This document shows positions 48,207 to 56,911 of a DNA stretch of 64,000 bases, piece by piece. Origin of the DNA: Amorphoplanes digitatis (GTDB lineage Bacteria; Actinomycetota; Actinomycetes; Mycobacteriales; Micromonosporaceae). Location of the stretch: the NCBI RefSeq assembly GCF_014205335.1, contig NZ_JACHNH010000001.1:2102501-2166500 (forward strand). The letters are read 5' to 3'. Positions within the stretch are counted from its first letter, which is position 1. Every line of letters starts with the position of its first letter. The notes below the pieces were generated by a model that was given only the letters and a program-made list of their open reading frames with translations, made no database searches and was not told where the DNA came from. The position numbers and the translations under genes are program-made.

Positions 48207-48884
48207 GTGCAGGCAGTGCGGCCCGAGCGGTGTGTAGTTGCCGTCGACGGTCCCTCGGGATCGGGCAAGTCCACCGTTTCCCGTCGGCTGGCCACCGCGA
48301 TCGACGGCATCTACCTCGACACCGGCGCCATGTACCGGGCGATCACCTGGGCGGTGCTGCACGCCGGCGTCGACCCGCAGAACGCCGACGCCGTGCTGAA
48401 GATCGCCCAGGAGACCGACCTGTCGATCGGCACCGACCCGGCCGCCCCCCACTTCGAGGCGAACGGCATCGACGTCGACGCGGCCATCCGCGGCCCCGAG
48501 GTCACCGGCGCGGTCTCGGCCGTCGCCGCGGTCCCGGCGGTACGCGCGATGCTCGTCCAGCTTCAGAAGGACATCATCGCCGCCGCGCCGCGCATCATCG
48601 TCGAGGGCCGCGACATCGCGTCGGTCGTCGCCCCCGACGCCGACCTGAAGGTCTACCTGACCGCCTCCGCCGCCGCCCGCGCCCAGCGCCGCAGCGCCGA
48701 GGACGCGACGGATGTGACCGCCACCGAGGCCGACCTTGCCCGCCGCGACAAGCTCGACTCCAGCCGCGCCGCCGACCCGCTCCGCCAGGCCTCCGACGCG
48801 ACCACGCTCGACACCACGGGCATGGGCATCGACGAGGTCGTCGCGGAGCTCCTCAGCATGTTGAACAGCAAGGTGAGTTCGTGA
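48207..48884 (+). CDS. cmk: Cytidylate kinase
   Basis: 225 residues from GTG 48207, chosen because GGAGGT at 48194-48199 is 7 nt upstream. GTG 48204 and ATG 48192 are alternatives, but the latter overlaps the ribosome-binding site. The P-loop is [17 protein letters not shown], with [16 protein letters not shown] and the [17 protein letters not shown] segment. Phosphorylates CMP and dCMP. Confidence 0.95.
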   Translation: MQAVRPERCVVAVDGPSGSGKSTVSRRLATAIDGIYLDTGAMYRAITWAVLHAGVDPQNADAVLKIAQETDLSIGTDPAAPHFEANGIDVDAAIRGPEVTGAVSAVAAVPAVRAMLVQLQKDIIAAAPRIIVEGRDIASVVAPDADLKVYLTASAAARAQRRSAEDATDVTATEADLARRDKLDSSRAADPLRQASDATTLDTTGMGIDEVVAELLSMLNSKVSS

Positions 48885-50272
48885 CCGAGGCCCCTGATTT
48901 CGTTCTGGATTCCGAATCCCCGCCTGCCGAGGGGCCAGTCCCCGTAGTAGCCGTGGTCGGCCGGCCCAACGTCGGCAAGTCGACCCTGGTCAACCGCATC
49001 ATCGGCCGCCGCCAGGCGGTCGTCGAGGACAAGCCCGGCGTCACCCGCGACCGGGTCCCGTACGACGCCCAGTGGAACGGCCGCCGCTTCACGGTGGTCG
49101 ACACGGGCGGCTGGGAACCCGACGCCAAGGACCGTGCGGCCGCCATCGCCGCCCAGGCCGAGATCGCCGTGCAGACCGCCGACGTGGTCATCTTCGTGGT
49201 CGACACCATGGTCGGCGCCACCGACGTGGACGAGAAGGCCGTGAAGATGCTGCGCCGCAGCCACAAGCCGGTCATCCTGGTCGCGAACAAGGCCGACAAC
49301 CAGGCCATCGAACACGAGGCCGTAGCCCTCTGGAGCCTGGGCCTCGGCGAGCCGTTCCCGATCTCCGCACTGCACGGCCGAGGCTCCGGCGACCTGCTCG
49401 ACGCGATCCTCGCGGCGGTCCCGCCCGCACCCCCGATCATCGAGGGCGGCCCCCGCGGCCCCCGCCGAGTGGCACTCGTCGGCCGCCCGAACGTCGGCAA
49501 GTCCTCGCTGCTCAACCGCGTCGCCCGCGAAGAGCGCGCGGTGGTCGACTCCGTCGCCGGCACCACGGTCGACCCCGTCGACAGCCTGGTCGAGATGGAC
49601 GGCGAGGTCTGGCAGTTCGTCGACACCGCCGGCCTGCGCAAGCGCGTCAGCCACGCCTCCGGCACGGAGTACTACGCGTCGCTGCGCACCGCCGGGGCGG
49701 TGGAGGCGGCTGAGGTCGCGGTGGTGCTCCTCGACGCGGCGGAGGTCATCAGCGAGCAGGACCAGCGGGTGCTGACCTCGGTGGTCGAGGCCGGGCGGGC
49801 GCTGGTCATCGCCTTCAACAAGTGGGACCTGGTCGACGACGATCGGCGGAACTACCTGGAGAAGGAGGTCGAGCGGGAACTCAAGCGGATCCCGTGGGCC
49901 ATCCGGGTGAACATCTCCGCCAAGACCGGCCGGGCCGTCGACAAGCTGGCGCCGGCAATTCGCCGGGCGCTGGCAAGCTGGGAGAAGCGCATCCTCACCG
50001 GGGCGCTGAACCAGTGGCTGACGGCACTGACCCAGGCCACCCCGCACCCGGTCCGCGGCGGCCGGGCGCCTCGAATCATGTTCGCCACGCAGGCCGGGGT
50101 CTCGCCGCCTCGGTTCGTGCTGTTCACGACCGCGCCCCTGGACGCTGGTTACCAGCGGTTCGTGGAGCGGAAGCTTCGTGAGGAGTTCGGGTTCGAGGGG
50201 AGCCCGATCGAGGTGTCCGTGCGGCCTCGGAAGAAGTTGGGGCCTGGTGGGCGGGGGAAGGCTCACGGCTGA
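48881..50272 (+). CDS. der: Ribosome-assembly GTPase Der (EngA)
   Basis: 463 residues from GTG 48881 (AAGGTGA upstream, GTGA overlap with cmk). Two tandem GTPase domains: G1 [10 protein letters not shown] with G3 DTGGW and G4 NKAD in the first, and [10 protein letters not shown] with DTAGL and NKWD in the second. The C-terminal KH-like domain ends in RPRKK. Needed for 50S subunit maturation. Confidence 0.97.
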   Translation: MTEAPDFVLDSESPPAEGPVPVVAVVGRPNVGKSTLVNRIIGRRQAVVEDKPGVTRDRVPYDAQWNGRRFTVVDTGGWEPDAKDRAAAIAAQAEIAVQTADVVIFVVDTMVGATDVDEKAVKMLRRSHKPVILVANKADNQAIEHEAVALWSLGLGEPFPISALHGRGSGDLLDAILAAVPPAPPIIEGGPRGPRRVALVGRPNVGKSSLLNRVAREERAVVDSVAGTTVDPVDSLVEMDGEVWQFVDTAGLRKRVSHASGTEYYASLRTAGAVEAAEVAVVLLDAAEVISEQDQRVLTSVVEAGRALVIAFNKWDLVDDDRRNYLEKEVERELKRIPWAIRVNISAKTGRAVDKLAPAIRRALASWEKRILTGALNQWLTALTQATPHPVRGGRAPRIMFATQAGVSPPRFVLFTTAPLDAGYQRFVERKLREEFGFEGSPIEVSVRPRKKLGPGGRGKAHG

Positions 50273-50276
50273 CGCG

Positions 50277-50288
50277 CCGGTATACCGG
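50277..50288. repeat. 12-bp perfect palindrome between der and tRNA-Pro
   Basis: CCGGTATACCGG lies 4 nt after the der stop. It is too short for a terminator by itself and may be an operator or chance. A possible tRNA promoter -10 TAGGGT lies at 50314-50319. Confidence 0.4.
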
Positions 50289-50358
50289 TGTGTGGTCGGG
50301 GTTGGGTTGTTGGTAGGGTGATGTGGTTGCCGCGCACTGGGGTACCGGGGCGTGGCAT

Positions 50359-50432
<74 letters not shown>

Positions 50433-50438
50433 CGATCA

Positions 50439-50483
50439 AGAAGGCCGTTTACCTGGGTGTTTTTCCTGGTAAACGGCCTTCTT
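50439..50483 (+). terminator. Terminator of tRNA-Pro inside the attL region
   Basis: Perfect 16-bp inverted repeat AAGAAGGCCGTTTACC / GGTAAACGGCCTTCTT with a 13-nt loop containing a T5 run. GATCAAGAA (50434-50442) is also complementary to TTCTTGATC (50491-50499), giving an alternative outer pairing. The segment is clearly A+T-richer than its surroundings. Confidence 0.8.
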
Positions 50484-50588
50484 CGTATCGTTCTTGATCC
50501 TCAAACTCCTACTTGCTTATGTGCATTTGGGGACCGTTTAGGGACCAGACGACACGTTCATGGACTCCTTGACTTTCATTTGTCCTGG

Positions 50589-51794
50589 TCAGACGGCGCG
50601 TAGCCGTGAGACTGCGGGAGACCGCGGGGCACGTAGGTGGGCGCTGAGCGCGTCGCCTGCCTCGCTGATCGAACGCTGATCCGGATGCAGGTACCGCTGT
50701 GTGGTGGTCAGCGAACCGTGCCCGGCGATCTTCCGCAGCACGTGCACGTGGACGCCAGCGTCGGCCAGCCATGTCAGGCCGGTGTGCCGCAGGTCGTGCC
50801 GCCGCAAATGCTCGTAACCCAGCTCGGCGACCACCTCATCCCAGTGTGTGGCATCCCGCAGCACCGCGGTACTGATCCGGCCGCCGCGCGGGCCGGTGAA
50901 CAGTCGGGCGTCCGGGCCGGTCGCCGAGTCGAGCCGCTCGACCACCATCGGCCGGACCTCTTCGATGATCGGCACCTTGCGGGCGCGTTTGCCCTTGGTG
51001 CCCTTGTCGATCAGGCCGCCCGGTCCCGGTGTGGTCTGTCTCCGCACAGTCCACGTCCACGTTGCTCGGTCGATGTCCCCGGCGCGGACGCCGGACACCT
51101 CGCCGATCCGGGCCGCAGTACAGGCCGCGAAAGTGACGATGTGCCCCCACCCGGTGAACTGGCCGTGCGACCGGGCGGTGAGGGCGTCCGCGAGGGTGGT
51201 CAACGCCTCCCAACTCGGCAAGGCGAGCGAGCGCGGGTCGTCCAACTCGTCCTCGGCCTGCTGGTACTCGCGTTGCCAGCCCTTCACCCGCGCGACGTTG
51301 TGATCCACCACGCCATCGCGCATGGCCTGCTCGAGCACCCTGACCAGGATGGCAAGGGTGTTCTTGACTGTCGAGCGGCTGCACTCGTCCTCGATCCACG
51401 AGTAGACGGCCCGATCCACCACACCGTTAGTGATCATTGCCGTGGGGATGTGGCCGAGGGTCGGCACGACACGTAGCCGCCAGCCGGCCAGGTACGGATC
51501 GAGCGTCTTGCGCTCCAATCCGCGGATGGCCAGTGGCATCACGTCCGCGCCGTATTCGGCGAGTCGCTGCGTGGCCGCGGCGGGGTTGATCCCGCCGCGG
51601 GCCGCTCGGATCATGTCGTCGATCCATGCCTGAGCCTGCTCTAGCGTCTCCGTCGAGTGCGACTTGGATCTCCGCTTGCCGGTTGTGGGGTCGTTCCAAC
51701 GCACCCTGGCTCTGTATGGCCTTGGCCGGCCGGTACGGAACTCCACATCGGATTTGACCTCTACGCCGAGAGGTAGATGTTGGGCTGTGATCAC
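50589..51794 (-). CDS. int: Tyrosine-recombinase integrase of the AICE
   Basis: 401 residues. GTG start overlaps the xis stop (GTGA). An N-terminal arm-binding/SAM-like region (about 70-160) precedes the catalytic domain, with Arg in CTAARIGEVSGVRAGD, HDLRHTGLTWLADAG (H-x-x-R), GHGSLTTTQ and Tyr in QRYLHPD. Inserts and, with Xis, excises the element at tRNA-Pro. Confidence 0.95.
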   Translation of the reverse strand: MITAQHLPLGVEVKSDVEFRTGRPRPYRARVRWNDPTTGKRRSKSHSTETLEQAQAWIDDMIRAARGGINPAAATQRLAEYGADVMPLAIRGLERKTLDPYLAGWRLRVVPTLGHIPTAMITNGVVDRAVYSWIEDECSRSTVKNTLAILVRVLEQAMRDGVVDHNVARVKGWQREYQQAEDELDDPRSLALPSWEALTTLADALTARSHGQFTGWGHIVTFAACTAARIGEVSGVRAGDIDRATWTWTVRRQTTPGPGGLIDKGTKGKRARKVPIIEEVRPMVVERLDSATGPDARLFTGPRGGRISTAVLRDATHWDEVVAELGYEHLRRHDLRHTGLTWLADAGVHVHVLRKIAGHGSLTTTQRYLHPDQRSISEAGDALSAHLRAPRSPAVSRLRAV

Positions 51795-52036
51795 GCCGCC
51801 TCCGGGTTTACGCGACGGCCGGCAATCCAGATACGGACGTCCTCGCGGTCATACATGATCACGCGTTCGGACAGCGGGATGAACGGCGGCCCCTGGATCG
51901 GTCGGGCGGTTCGCCACCGCCGGACCGTCGAGGGGTCGACGCGAAGCATCTTGGCGAGTTCCTCGGTCGTGATCAGATCGTCGTCGGTATCGGCCTGATC
52001 GGGCGTCTCGGCAGTGGTGAACAGCCTGAGTCGCAT
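51791..52036 (-). CDS. xis: Excisionase-like helix-turn-helix protein
   Basis: 81 residues after a GGGAGG ribosome-binding site. It contains a MerR/Xis-type winged helix-turn-helix: LITTEELAKMLRVDPSTVRRWR, then the wing with MYDREDVRIWIAGR. Its position directly upstream of int and the overlapping codons support an excisionase role. Confidence 0.9.
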   Translation of the reverse strand: MRLRLFTTAETPDQADTDDDLITTEELAKMLRVDPSTVRRWRTARPIQGPPFIPLSERVIMYDREDVRIWIAGRRVNPEAA

Positions 52037-52280
52037 GCTAAATGCCTCCCGATGCTGCGTTGAACGGTGCGGTTGGGCCGCGCAGAACGGCCCTACGCGC
52101 CCGTTCTGCGCATGAGCGTGGTTCGTCGAAGGCGGTACGAGCGCCTACGTGGAGGGCCTCAGAGTGGACCGCTGAGAGGTCCGCAGGGGCAAGATCTCGA
52201 CCCGGTTGGTATGACCGGATGCACCGATGTCCCTATAGGCATCTCAGCGGGTCGAACCTTCGGCGGATCGCGCCAAACCG

Positions 52281-52491
52281 GTACGGCTTGTCGGGGTGCC
52301 GTGGAGGGGGTCAAGCCGTACAAGCCGTACCGGGGGCCTGTTTGTGCAGGTCAACCCCGGTACGGCTTTTGGGGCCCGGTACGGCTAAGCCGTACCGGCC
52401 TCCTCCTGGTACGGCTCAGGTCGTACCGCCCGCAGCAAGCCGTACCGAGGGTGAGCTGCGGAAACGTCGGCTTGGTACGGCTGGTACGGCT
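52281..52491. repeat. Cluster of ten TACGGCT repeats (iteron-like)
   Basis: TACGGCT occurs at 52282, 52361, 52380, 52410, 52476 and 52485, and its complement AGCCGTA at 52314, 52323, 52388 and 52438. The cluster spans the 3' end of the DUF3631 gene and the gene-free interval 52037-52384, which otherwise shows no gene. Within the gene the repeats encode PYQPYQ-type peptides. Short repeats next to replication genes suggest an origin or initiator-binding region. Confidence 0.65.
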
Positions 52492-53599
52492 TGTCGGGGC
52501 CGGTGACCTCGACCGGGTCGACGGCCGGGCAGTAGCGTTCCCACGCGTCGGTGAAGCAGGCGCGGTGGAAGCCCTTGATCCGGCCGACCGGGGGCGGGAA
52601 TCGGATGTTCTCGGACGCGATCTCGTACTCGCGTAGCAGCACGCCGAGCTTCATCGCGGTAAGCCCGGTGCCGTTGAACTCGGCCCATGGCGCCTCGGGC
52701 AGGTTTTTGAGCCGGTCGAGCAGCACGGTGCTCGGGATGGCGTCGAGGTCACCGAACACGGTACGGCAGTCGATCAGCAGCCGGAGCCGGTCGGAGTACT
52801 CGACGTCGCCCTCGCGGGCCGCGTTCAGCGCGAGCGCAGCACTGCGAGCTCGTTCGGGCCAGTTGCCGCCGGCGAGGTCAGCGACCGCGATCAGCGGTTC
52901 CCACGTGTCGGCGGCCCGGTCTTCCAGCGGCATCGCAGGTATGGCGGCTTCAAGCTCGATCATGTTGCCGCGGAGCCAGGCGTTGAGGTCGGCGGCGAGC
53001 TGCCGCAGGGCTGGGCCGTCGCGGCGCTGCCGGAACGGGGCTACCCTCTCGGCCGCGGTACGCCGCCGCATCTTGATCACGACGGCGCGGTCTTCGATCG
53101 TGTCGGGCATCGAGCCGATGCCCGCGAGGGCCGCCATGGCGAAGGTCTGGATCTGCTCGACCTGCTGTTTCTGCTGGTTCCAGCGGATCGTGGGCCGGCC
53201 GCGCTGGTGACCGGCGTTGAGCAGACCGCGGAGGTCTTCGTTGGCCTCGGCTTGCTTGCCGCCGAAGATCGTGTCGGCTTCGTCGAGCAGGATCGTGGGC
53301 GGGTCGTCGGTGCCGATCGACCGGTAGATCGCCGGTGTGGAGGCGTTGACGGTCATCAGCGGCCGGTAGCAGGTGCCGTCCACGACGTCGAGGAGCCGGG
53401 ACTTGCCGCACCGCTTCTCCGGCGCCTTGATTACCAGTCGGGCGGCGTAGGTCCATGCGGGTTGGGCGTGAGTGGCGGCGATCCACAGCACGGCGGCGTC
53501 GACTGCCTCGGCCGAGGGCAGGATCACGTACCGGGTGAGGGCGGCGTGGAGCCGGTCGAGGATCGCCGCGCCCTCCGGCGGCGGTGACGGGTCGGTCAT
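52385..53599 (-). CDS. DUF3631-type helicase-like protein of the AICE replication module
   Basis: 404 residues from ATG 53599, overlapping the Prim-Pol stop (ATGA). The ATPase core has a Walker A-like APEKRCGKSRLLDV and Walker B TILLDEADTIFGG, then NAGHQRG and an arginine-finger-like DTIEDRAVVIKMRRR. The C-terminal half resembles DUF3631. In AICEs and actinophages such proteins follow a Prim-Pol and probably unwind the origin. The final ~30 residues are encoded by the TACGGCT repeats. Confidence 0.85.
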   Translation of the reverse strand: MTDPSPPPEGAAILDRLHAALTRYVILPSAEAVDAAVLWIAATHAQPAWTYAARLVIKAPEKRCGKSRLLDVVDGTCYRPLMTVNASTPAIYRSIGTDDPPTILLDEADTIFGGKQAEANEDLRGLLNAGHQRGRPTIRWNQQKQQVEQIQTFAMAALAGIGSMPDTIEDRAVVIKMRRRTAAERVAPFRQRRDGPALRQLAADLNAWLRGNMIELEAAIPAMPLEDRAADTWEPLIAVADLAGGNWPERARSAALALNAAREGDVEYSDRLRLLIDCRTVFGDLDAIPSTVLLDRLKNLPEAPWAEFNGTGLTAMKLGVLLREYEIASENIRFPPPVGRIKGFHRACFTDAWERYCPAVDPVEVTGPDKPYQPYQADVSAAHPRYGLLRAVRPEPYQEEAGTA

Positions 53600-54678
53600 G
53601 CGGCAATCCCTTCGGTGGCAACGGATTCGTGCCGGAAGCCGTCCGCGATCGCGGCACGGGTGTCCCGGTCGGTCTGGCCGGCGGCGCGGCCGGCTTGGTA
53701 GAGCACGGTGTGGGCATCGGTGGCGGTGAGCGCCCCGGCGGCGACCATGCGGGCCACGCCGCGGGCGACGCCGTAGAGGGTGTTGCGGCGGCGGCCCTCG
53801 GGCGCGCGGGCGAGGGTGTCGAGGTGCGCGGCGAGTAGCGCGGCCGGGGATGAGATGCCCCGCCCGTTGGTCGTCGGGGTCGGGGCCGTAACTGGGCTGC
53901 CGGCGGGCGGCGCCTCGGCGGGCCGGCACGCGGCGATCAGCGGCGGGGGCATCTCAACCTCGGCCCGGCCACCGGTCCACCGGTACGGCTGGCGAGTGCC
54001 GGGGTGAATCGAGGGCGGGGCGACGACGTACCCGCCGTCGGCCTTGACGTCGATGCCCGGGTGCCCACGGAGTTTGCCGGCGAGCCGTCCGCCGGGGTGG
54101 CGGTAGTGCAGGTGCCAGCCACCGGACCCGGAGCGGGCGCACCGGGTCGCGGGCATTAGGTCGCGGAGCACGGTGCCGCCGTTGCGCGGGTCGATGTCGA
54201 GCACCACCCGGTCGCTGACGGTCCCGGTGCGCAGGGCGAGCAACCCGGCAGGAACGGCCGCCTGCATGGCGCGGATGCGGTCGGGGTCGCAGGTGGCGGC
54301 GTAGAAGCCGTGGCAGGTCAGACATCCACAGGCCTCGGGGTCGTGGCTCGGGTCGTCTTCAACCTTCGGGCAGGCCGGGCAGTTGGCCACGGGCCGTTTG
54401 CTGCGGCCGAGCCAGAACACCGGAATGCCCTCGTCGGCGAGCGCGAGCGCCGCGGAGAGCAGGGCAGGGTCGGGCATCGGAGCACGCTCCTTGTTCAAGG
54501 GAACCGATGGAGGATCCGGCAGGCCGGCGACGGCGGCCGGCGTGTGAGCAGGGCAGCGCGGCCCCACGAGGCAGGGCCGCACCTGCACGGCGGTGTGGCA
54601 GTGACGGGCCGCGGCGCCGATCCAGTGGCGGCAGCGCGGCGCGAGTGGGTGATCCGCGTGCTGGATCGGCGCCGTCAT
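53596..54678 (-). CDS. Bifunctional DNA primase/polymerase (Prim-Pol), with zinc-finger-like N-terminus
   Basis: 360 residues from ATG 54678, which overlaps the previous stop (TGATG). The Prim-Pol domain starts at about residue 70 (ALLSAALALADEGIPVFWLG). It carries the catalytic VVLDIDPRNGG (DxD), SGSGGWHLHYRHPGG (conserved His) and GIDVKADGGYVVAPPSIHPG. The first ~66 residues hold Cys/His pairs (CRHW, HCHT, RCPAH) like small zinc proteins of such elements. An internal ATG at 54477 has a strong AAGGAG 9 nt upstream and would give the classic ~293-residue Prim-Pol, so two products are possible. Confidence 0.88.
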   Translation of the reverse strand: MTAPIQHADHPLAPRCRHWIGAAARHCHTAVQVRPCLVGPRCPAHTPAAVAGLPDPPSVPLNKERAPMPDPALLSAALALADEGIPVFWLGRSKRPVANCPACPKVEDDPSHDPEACGCLTCHGFYAATCDPDRIRAMQAAVPAGLLALRTGTVSDRVVLDIDPRNGGTVLRDLMPATRCARSGSGGWHLHYRHPGGRLAGKLRGHPGIDVKADGGYVVAPPSIHPGTRQPYRWTGGRAEVEMPPPLIAACRPAEAPPAGSPVTAPTPTTNGRGISSPAALLAAHLDTLARAPEGRRRNTLYGVARGVARMVAAGALTATDAHTVLYQAGRAAGQTDRDTRAAIADGFRHESVATEGIAA

Positions 54679-55445
54679 CACGCGGCCCGCGGCTTGGCCG
54701 GGTCGGCTTTGGTGTAGGCGGCCCACGCCCGGGCGACGGCACCGGAGCCGGGAAACAGGTCGTCGAGCAGATCGCCTGGGGCGGCGCCGAGCAGGTCGAA
54801 CAGCCACCGGCAGAACGCGGCCGGCTTCGCGCCGATGACCCGGCCCGGGAGGGTGGTCATCGGGGCGACGCCGTGCACGAGTGAGTCGACGCGTCGCGTC
54901 TGCAGCGACTGTTCGAGACGCGACGGGTCGACGGGCCGACCGCCGCTGTAGATGACCGGTTCCCAGGCGTTGAGTGGCCATCGGCTGACGTTTGGCCGCT
55001 CGCCGCGGTGCCACGCCGCGACGCGGATGCCGGGCGGGCAGAGCGCGAGCACGGCGGGCAGGGCGGCGGCCGAGGTCGACAGCGCCCACCCGTCATACGT
55101 CGACAGGCGACGGATCAGCGCCGCGTGGTCGACCTCGCCGGCGTAGTCGCGGTGGCCGCGGTAGAGCCGCGCCGTGCCCGGATACGGCGGGTCGGCGTAC
55201 GCGAGGCGTAGCGGGCGGCCGTCAGTTTCGGCGACCGGCTTTCCGGCGGCCCGACCGAACCGGTGCCGGGCTTGCCGGCACCGGGTCGAGCAGCACACCG
55301 AGTCGCGCCGCGCGCGGGTCGGGATGGGTCCCTCGCACCACGCGCACATCCGTCGTGTCTGGATCGGCTGCTGCAGGGGCGACGCGTTGGGTTCCACCAC
55401 GGTGGTACGCGACGAGTCGTGCCCGACGTCAGATGCGGCAGTCAC
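54678..55445 (-). CDS. DNA (adenine) methyltransferase-like protein
   Basis: 255 residues with GTG start overlapping the upstream methyltransferase stop. An N-terminal zinc-type segment (CAWCEGPIPTRARRDSVCCSTRC) is followed by LRLAYADPPYPG (motif IV DPPY of N6-adenine/N4-cytosine amino-methyltransferases). Near the C-terminus GDLLDDLFPGSGAVARAW provides the SAM-binding FxGxG motif. The order IV then I suggests a beta-type arrangement. No restriction gene is adjacent. Confidence 0.8.
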   Translation of the reverse strand: MTAASDVGHDSSRTTVVEPNASPLQQPIQTRRMCAWCEGPIPTRARRDSVCCSTRCRQARHRFGRAAGKPVAETDGRPLRLAYADPPYPGTARLYRGHRDYAGEVDHAALIRRLSTYDGWALSTSAAALPAVLALCPPGIRVAAWHRGERPNVSRWPLNAWEPVIYSGGRPVDPSRLEQSLQTRRVDSLVHGVAPMTTLPGRVIGAKPAAFCRWLFDLLGAAPGDLLDDLFPGSGAVARAWAAYTKADPAKPRAA

Positions 55446-56170
55446 GCCGCTACCGCCCGCACAGCTTCAGGCCGCCCGCTCCGCACGGCCTCACCGCTGG
55501 TGGCGAGGATGGCCGTGCCGATGTGCTCGGCGTAGACCGGCGGGATGCATTCGCGTAGCCCGTCGCGGGTCATCCAGTGCACGCCGAGGTCGCGGCGGAT
55601 GTAGCTGACCCCGGAGAAGTTCCCGACGGCGTGGTACCACTGGCCCTCGGCGACCGGGCGGCCCATCTTGACCGTCGGATGCCTGTGCCGCGGGTGCGGA
55701 GGTGCGGTCAGCGAGATGTTTGACTCGAACCAGCGGTGCCGGTAGGTGTGCAACCCGAACATGGCGCCGCAGAGCTCGATCGGGTCGATCAGCGGGTCGT
55801 CGTCGTCGCCTTCGGGGGGCACGTTCTCGATCACGTAGGGCAGGCCGGTGAGCTGGAGCAGCCGCCGGGTCGGGGCGATCAGGGCCGGGTGCTCCCGGCC
55901 CCGGATCTTCTGGCATTTCGTCTTGCGCTGGCATGGCGGCGAAGCGCCGATCAGGCCGTACTCGTAGATCTCACCGGTCGAGATGAGCTCCCGCAGGTAG
56001 GTGAGCGCGTCGGCTTGCACGAACCGGAACGGGTAGCGCGGCTGCGGGTCCTTGTCGACGCCGGTGACGTCAAACCCGGCCGCTGCGAGCCCGGCGGATG
56101 CGCCGCCCTGGCAGCAGTACAGATCCAGTGCCCGCGGGCGGCGCATCGTGCGGATCTCTAGGTTGCTCAC
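55442..56170 (-). CDS. Cytosine-C5 DNA methyltransferase-like protein
   Basis: 242 residues from GTG 56170; ATG 56146 is an alternative. Motif I is ALDLYCCQGGASAGLAAAGF, then GVDKDPQ, the catalytic Cys loop is GASPPCQ, and motif VI reads IENV. It is shorter than typical Dcm enzymes, with a small target-recognition region (about 130-200), as in phage and AICE versions. Solitary methyltransferase, likely protecting the element from host restriction. Confidence 0.85.
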   Translation of the reverse strand: MSNLEIRTMRRPRALDLYCCQGGASAGLAAAGFDVTGVDKDPQPRYPFRFVQADALTYLRELISTGEIYEYGLIGASPPCQRKTKCQKIRGREHPALIAPTRRLLQLTGLPYVIENVPPEGDDDDPLIDPIELCGAMFGLHTYRHRWFESNISLTAPPHPRHRHPTVKMGRPVAEGQWYHAVGNFSGVSYIRRDLGVHWMTRDGLRECIPPVYAEHIGTAILATSGEAVRSGRPEAVRAVAA

Positions 56171-56183
56171 GATGCCTGCCCTT

Positions 56184-56537
56184 TCAGCGGAGGTGGTAGA
56201 GAGCGGTGCCGAGCACGCCGGCCAGGGCGACGACGAGGGCAGCGACGGCGGTGCGGGGCAGGCCGGCGCGGAGTTCCCACCGGTAGCGGCGGGCCAGCCA
56301 CACCGTGGCGGTGAGGGTGAGCGCGACGACCGCGAGGGCGGTCAGCCGGGGCAGCCACCATCCGGCGGTGCGGATCGCCGCCCACACGGTCATGCCGAGC
56401 GCGGCGGCGATCAGTGCGGCGGGCAGGACCCGCCGTACGACGATGCGGATGATTTCGAAGGCGAGGAACCAGACCCACAGGCGGCGGCCGAGTTCGTAGG
56501 CGGCGCCGCGGCGGGCGAGCCCGAACCATGACGACAT
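56184..56537 (-). CDS. Small membrane protein of the AICE
   Basis: 117 residues with three to four hydrophobic segments (IIRIVVRRVLPAALIAAALGMTVWA, LPRLTALAVVALTLTATVWLA, VAALVVALAGVLGTALYHL). It starts 13 nt downstream of a TCTGTATAC element. First gene of the leftward unit containing both methyltransferases and the replication genes. Possibly a transfer/spread protein, but no family is recognised. Confidence 0.7.
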   Translation of the reverse strand: MSSWFGLARRGAAYELGRRLWVWFLAFEIIRIVVRRVLPAALIAAALGMTVWAAIRTAGWWLPRLTALAVVALTLTATVWLARRYRWELRAGLPRTAVAALVVALAGVLGTALYHLR

Positions 56538-56549
56538 GTGATGTCACTT

Positions 56550-56558
56550 TCTGTATAC
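56550..56558. promoter_or_regulatory. TCTGTATAC element, half of the operator seen at 63939
   Basis: TCTGTATAC matches the left part of the perfect palindrome GTCTGTATACAGAC at the other end of the element. It lies just upstream of the gene at 56537, a suitable place for control by the same repressor. Confidence 0.45.
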
Positions 56559-56567
56559 GGTCTTGGG

Positions 56568-56686
56568 ACTTCACGGATTTCACTTCACGGACTTCACGGA
56601 GGCTTGCGCGCGCGCACGCGCACGCGTAGATGCACCTCACAGACCTGATCGTGAAGTCCGTGAAGTGCATGAAGCGCGTGAAATGC
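56568..56686. repeat. Repeat cluster downstream of the TraB-like gene, candidate clt
   Basis: ACTTCACGGA occurs three times (56568-56577, 56582-56591, 56591-56600), and complementary CGTGAAGT and TCCGTGAAGT copies lie at 56650-56666, with degenerate copies to 56686. Between them is an alternating purine-pyrimidine run (about 56604-56626). In Streptomyces plasmids the TraB translocase binds short repeats (clt) located just 3' of traB, and this cluster is in the same place. The interval 56538-56743 has no gene. Confidence 0.6.
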
Positions 56687-56743
56687 ATGCCCGCGGGCGT
56701 CACACCGCGTGACGCTCGGAGATGGCGTGGGAGTGTGGTGTGG

Positions 56744-56911
56744 TCAGCCGTTGCCGACGCAGAGACGGCAGCTGAGAGCGCCGCGGCGGAACTGCCGGGC
56801 CGGGCGCATCAGCCCGCAGTACGGGCAGCGGACGCTGACGACGCGGGCCCGGCCCCCGGGCCGCCACGTGGCGGCCCGGCGGATTCGGCGGACGATCGTC
56901 GAGCCAGTCAT
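56744..56911 (-). CDS. 55-residue zinc-ribbon protein
   Basis: The ATG at 56911 overlaps the stop of the TraB-like gene by 4 nt (ATGA). The product has a basic N-terminus (STIVRRIRRAATWRPGGRAR) and two Cys pairs, CPYCG and CRLC, separated by about 20 residues, as in a zinc ribbon. Codon use and coupling support a real gene. Function unknown. Confidence 0.65.
   Translation of the reverse strand: MTGSTIVRRIRRAATWRPGGRARVVSVRCPYCGLMRPARQFRRGALSCRLCVGNG

Noticed and set aside
50274..50330. Consensus promoter for tRNA-Pro
   Set aside because: A TAGGGT -10 is present, but the hexamer at -35 (TGTGGT) is poor, so it was only mentioned and not listed as a separate feature.
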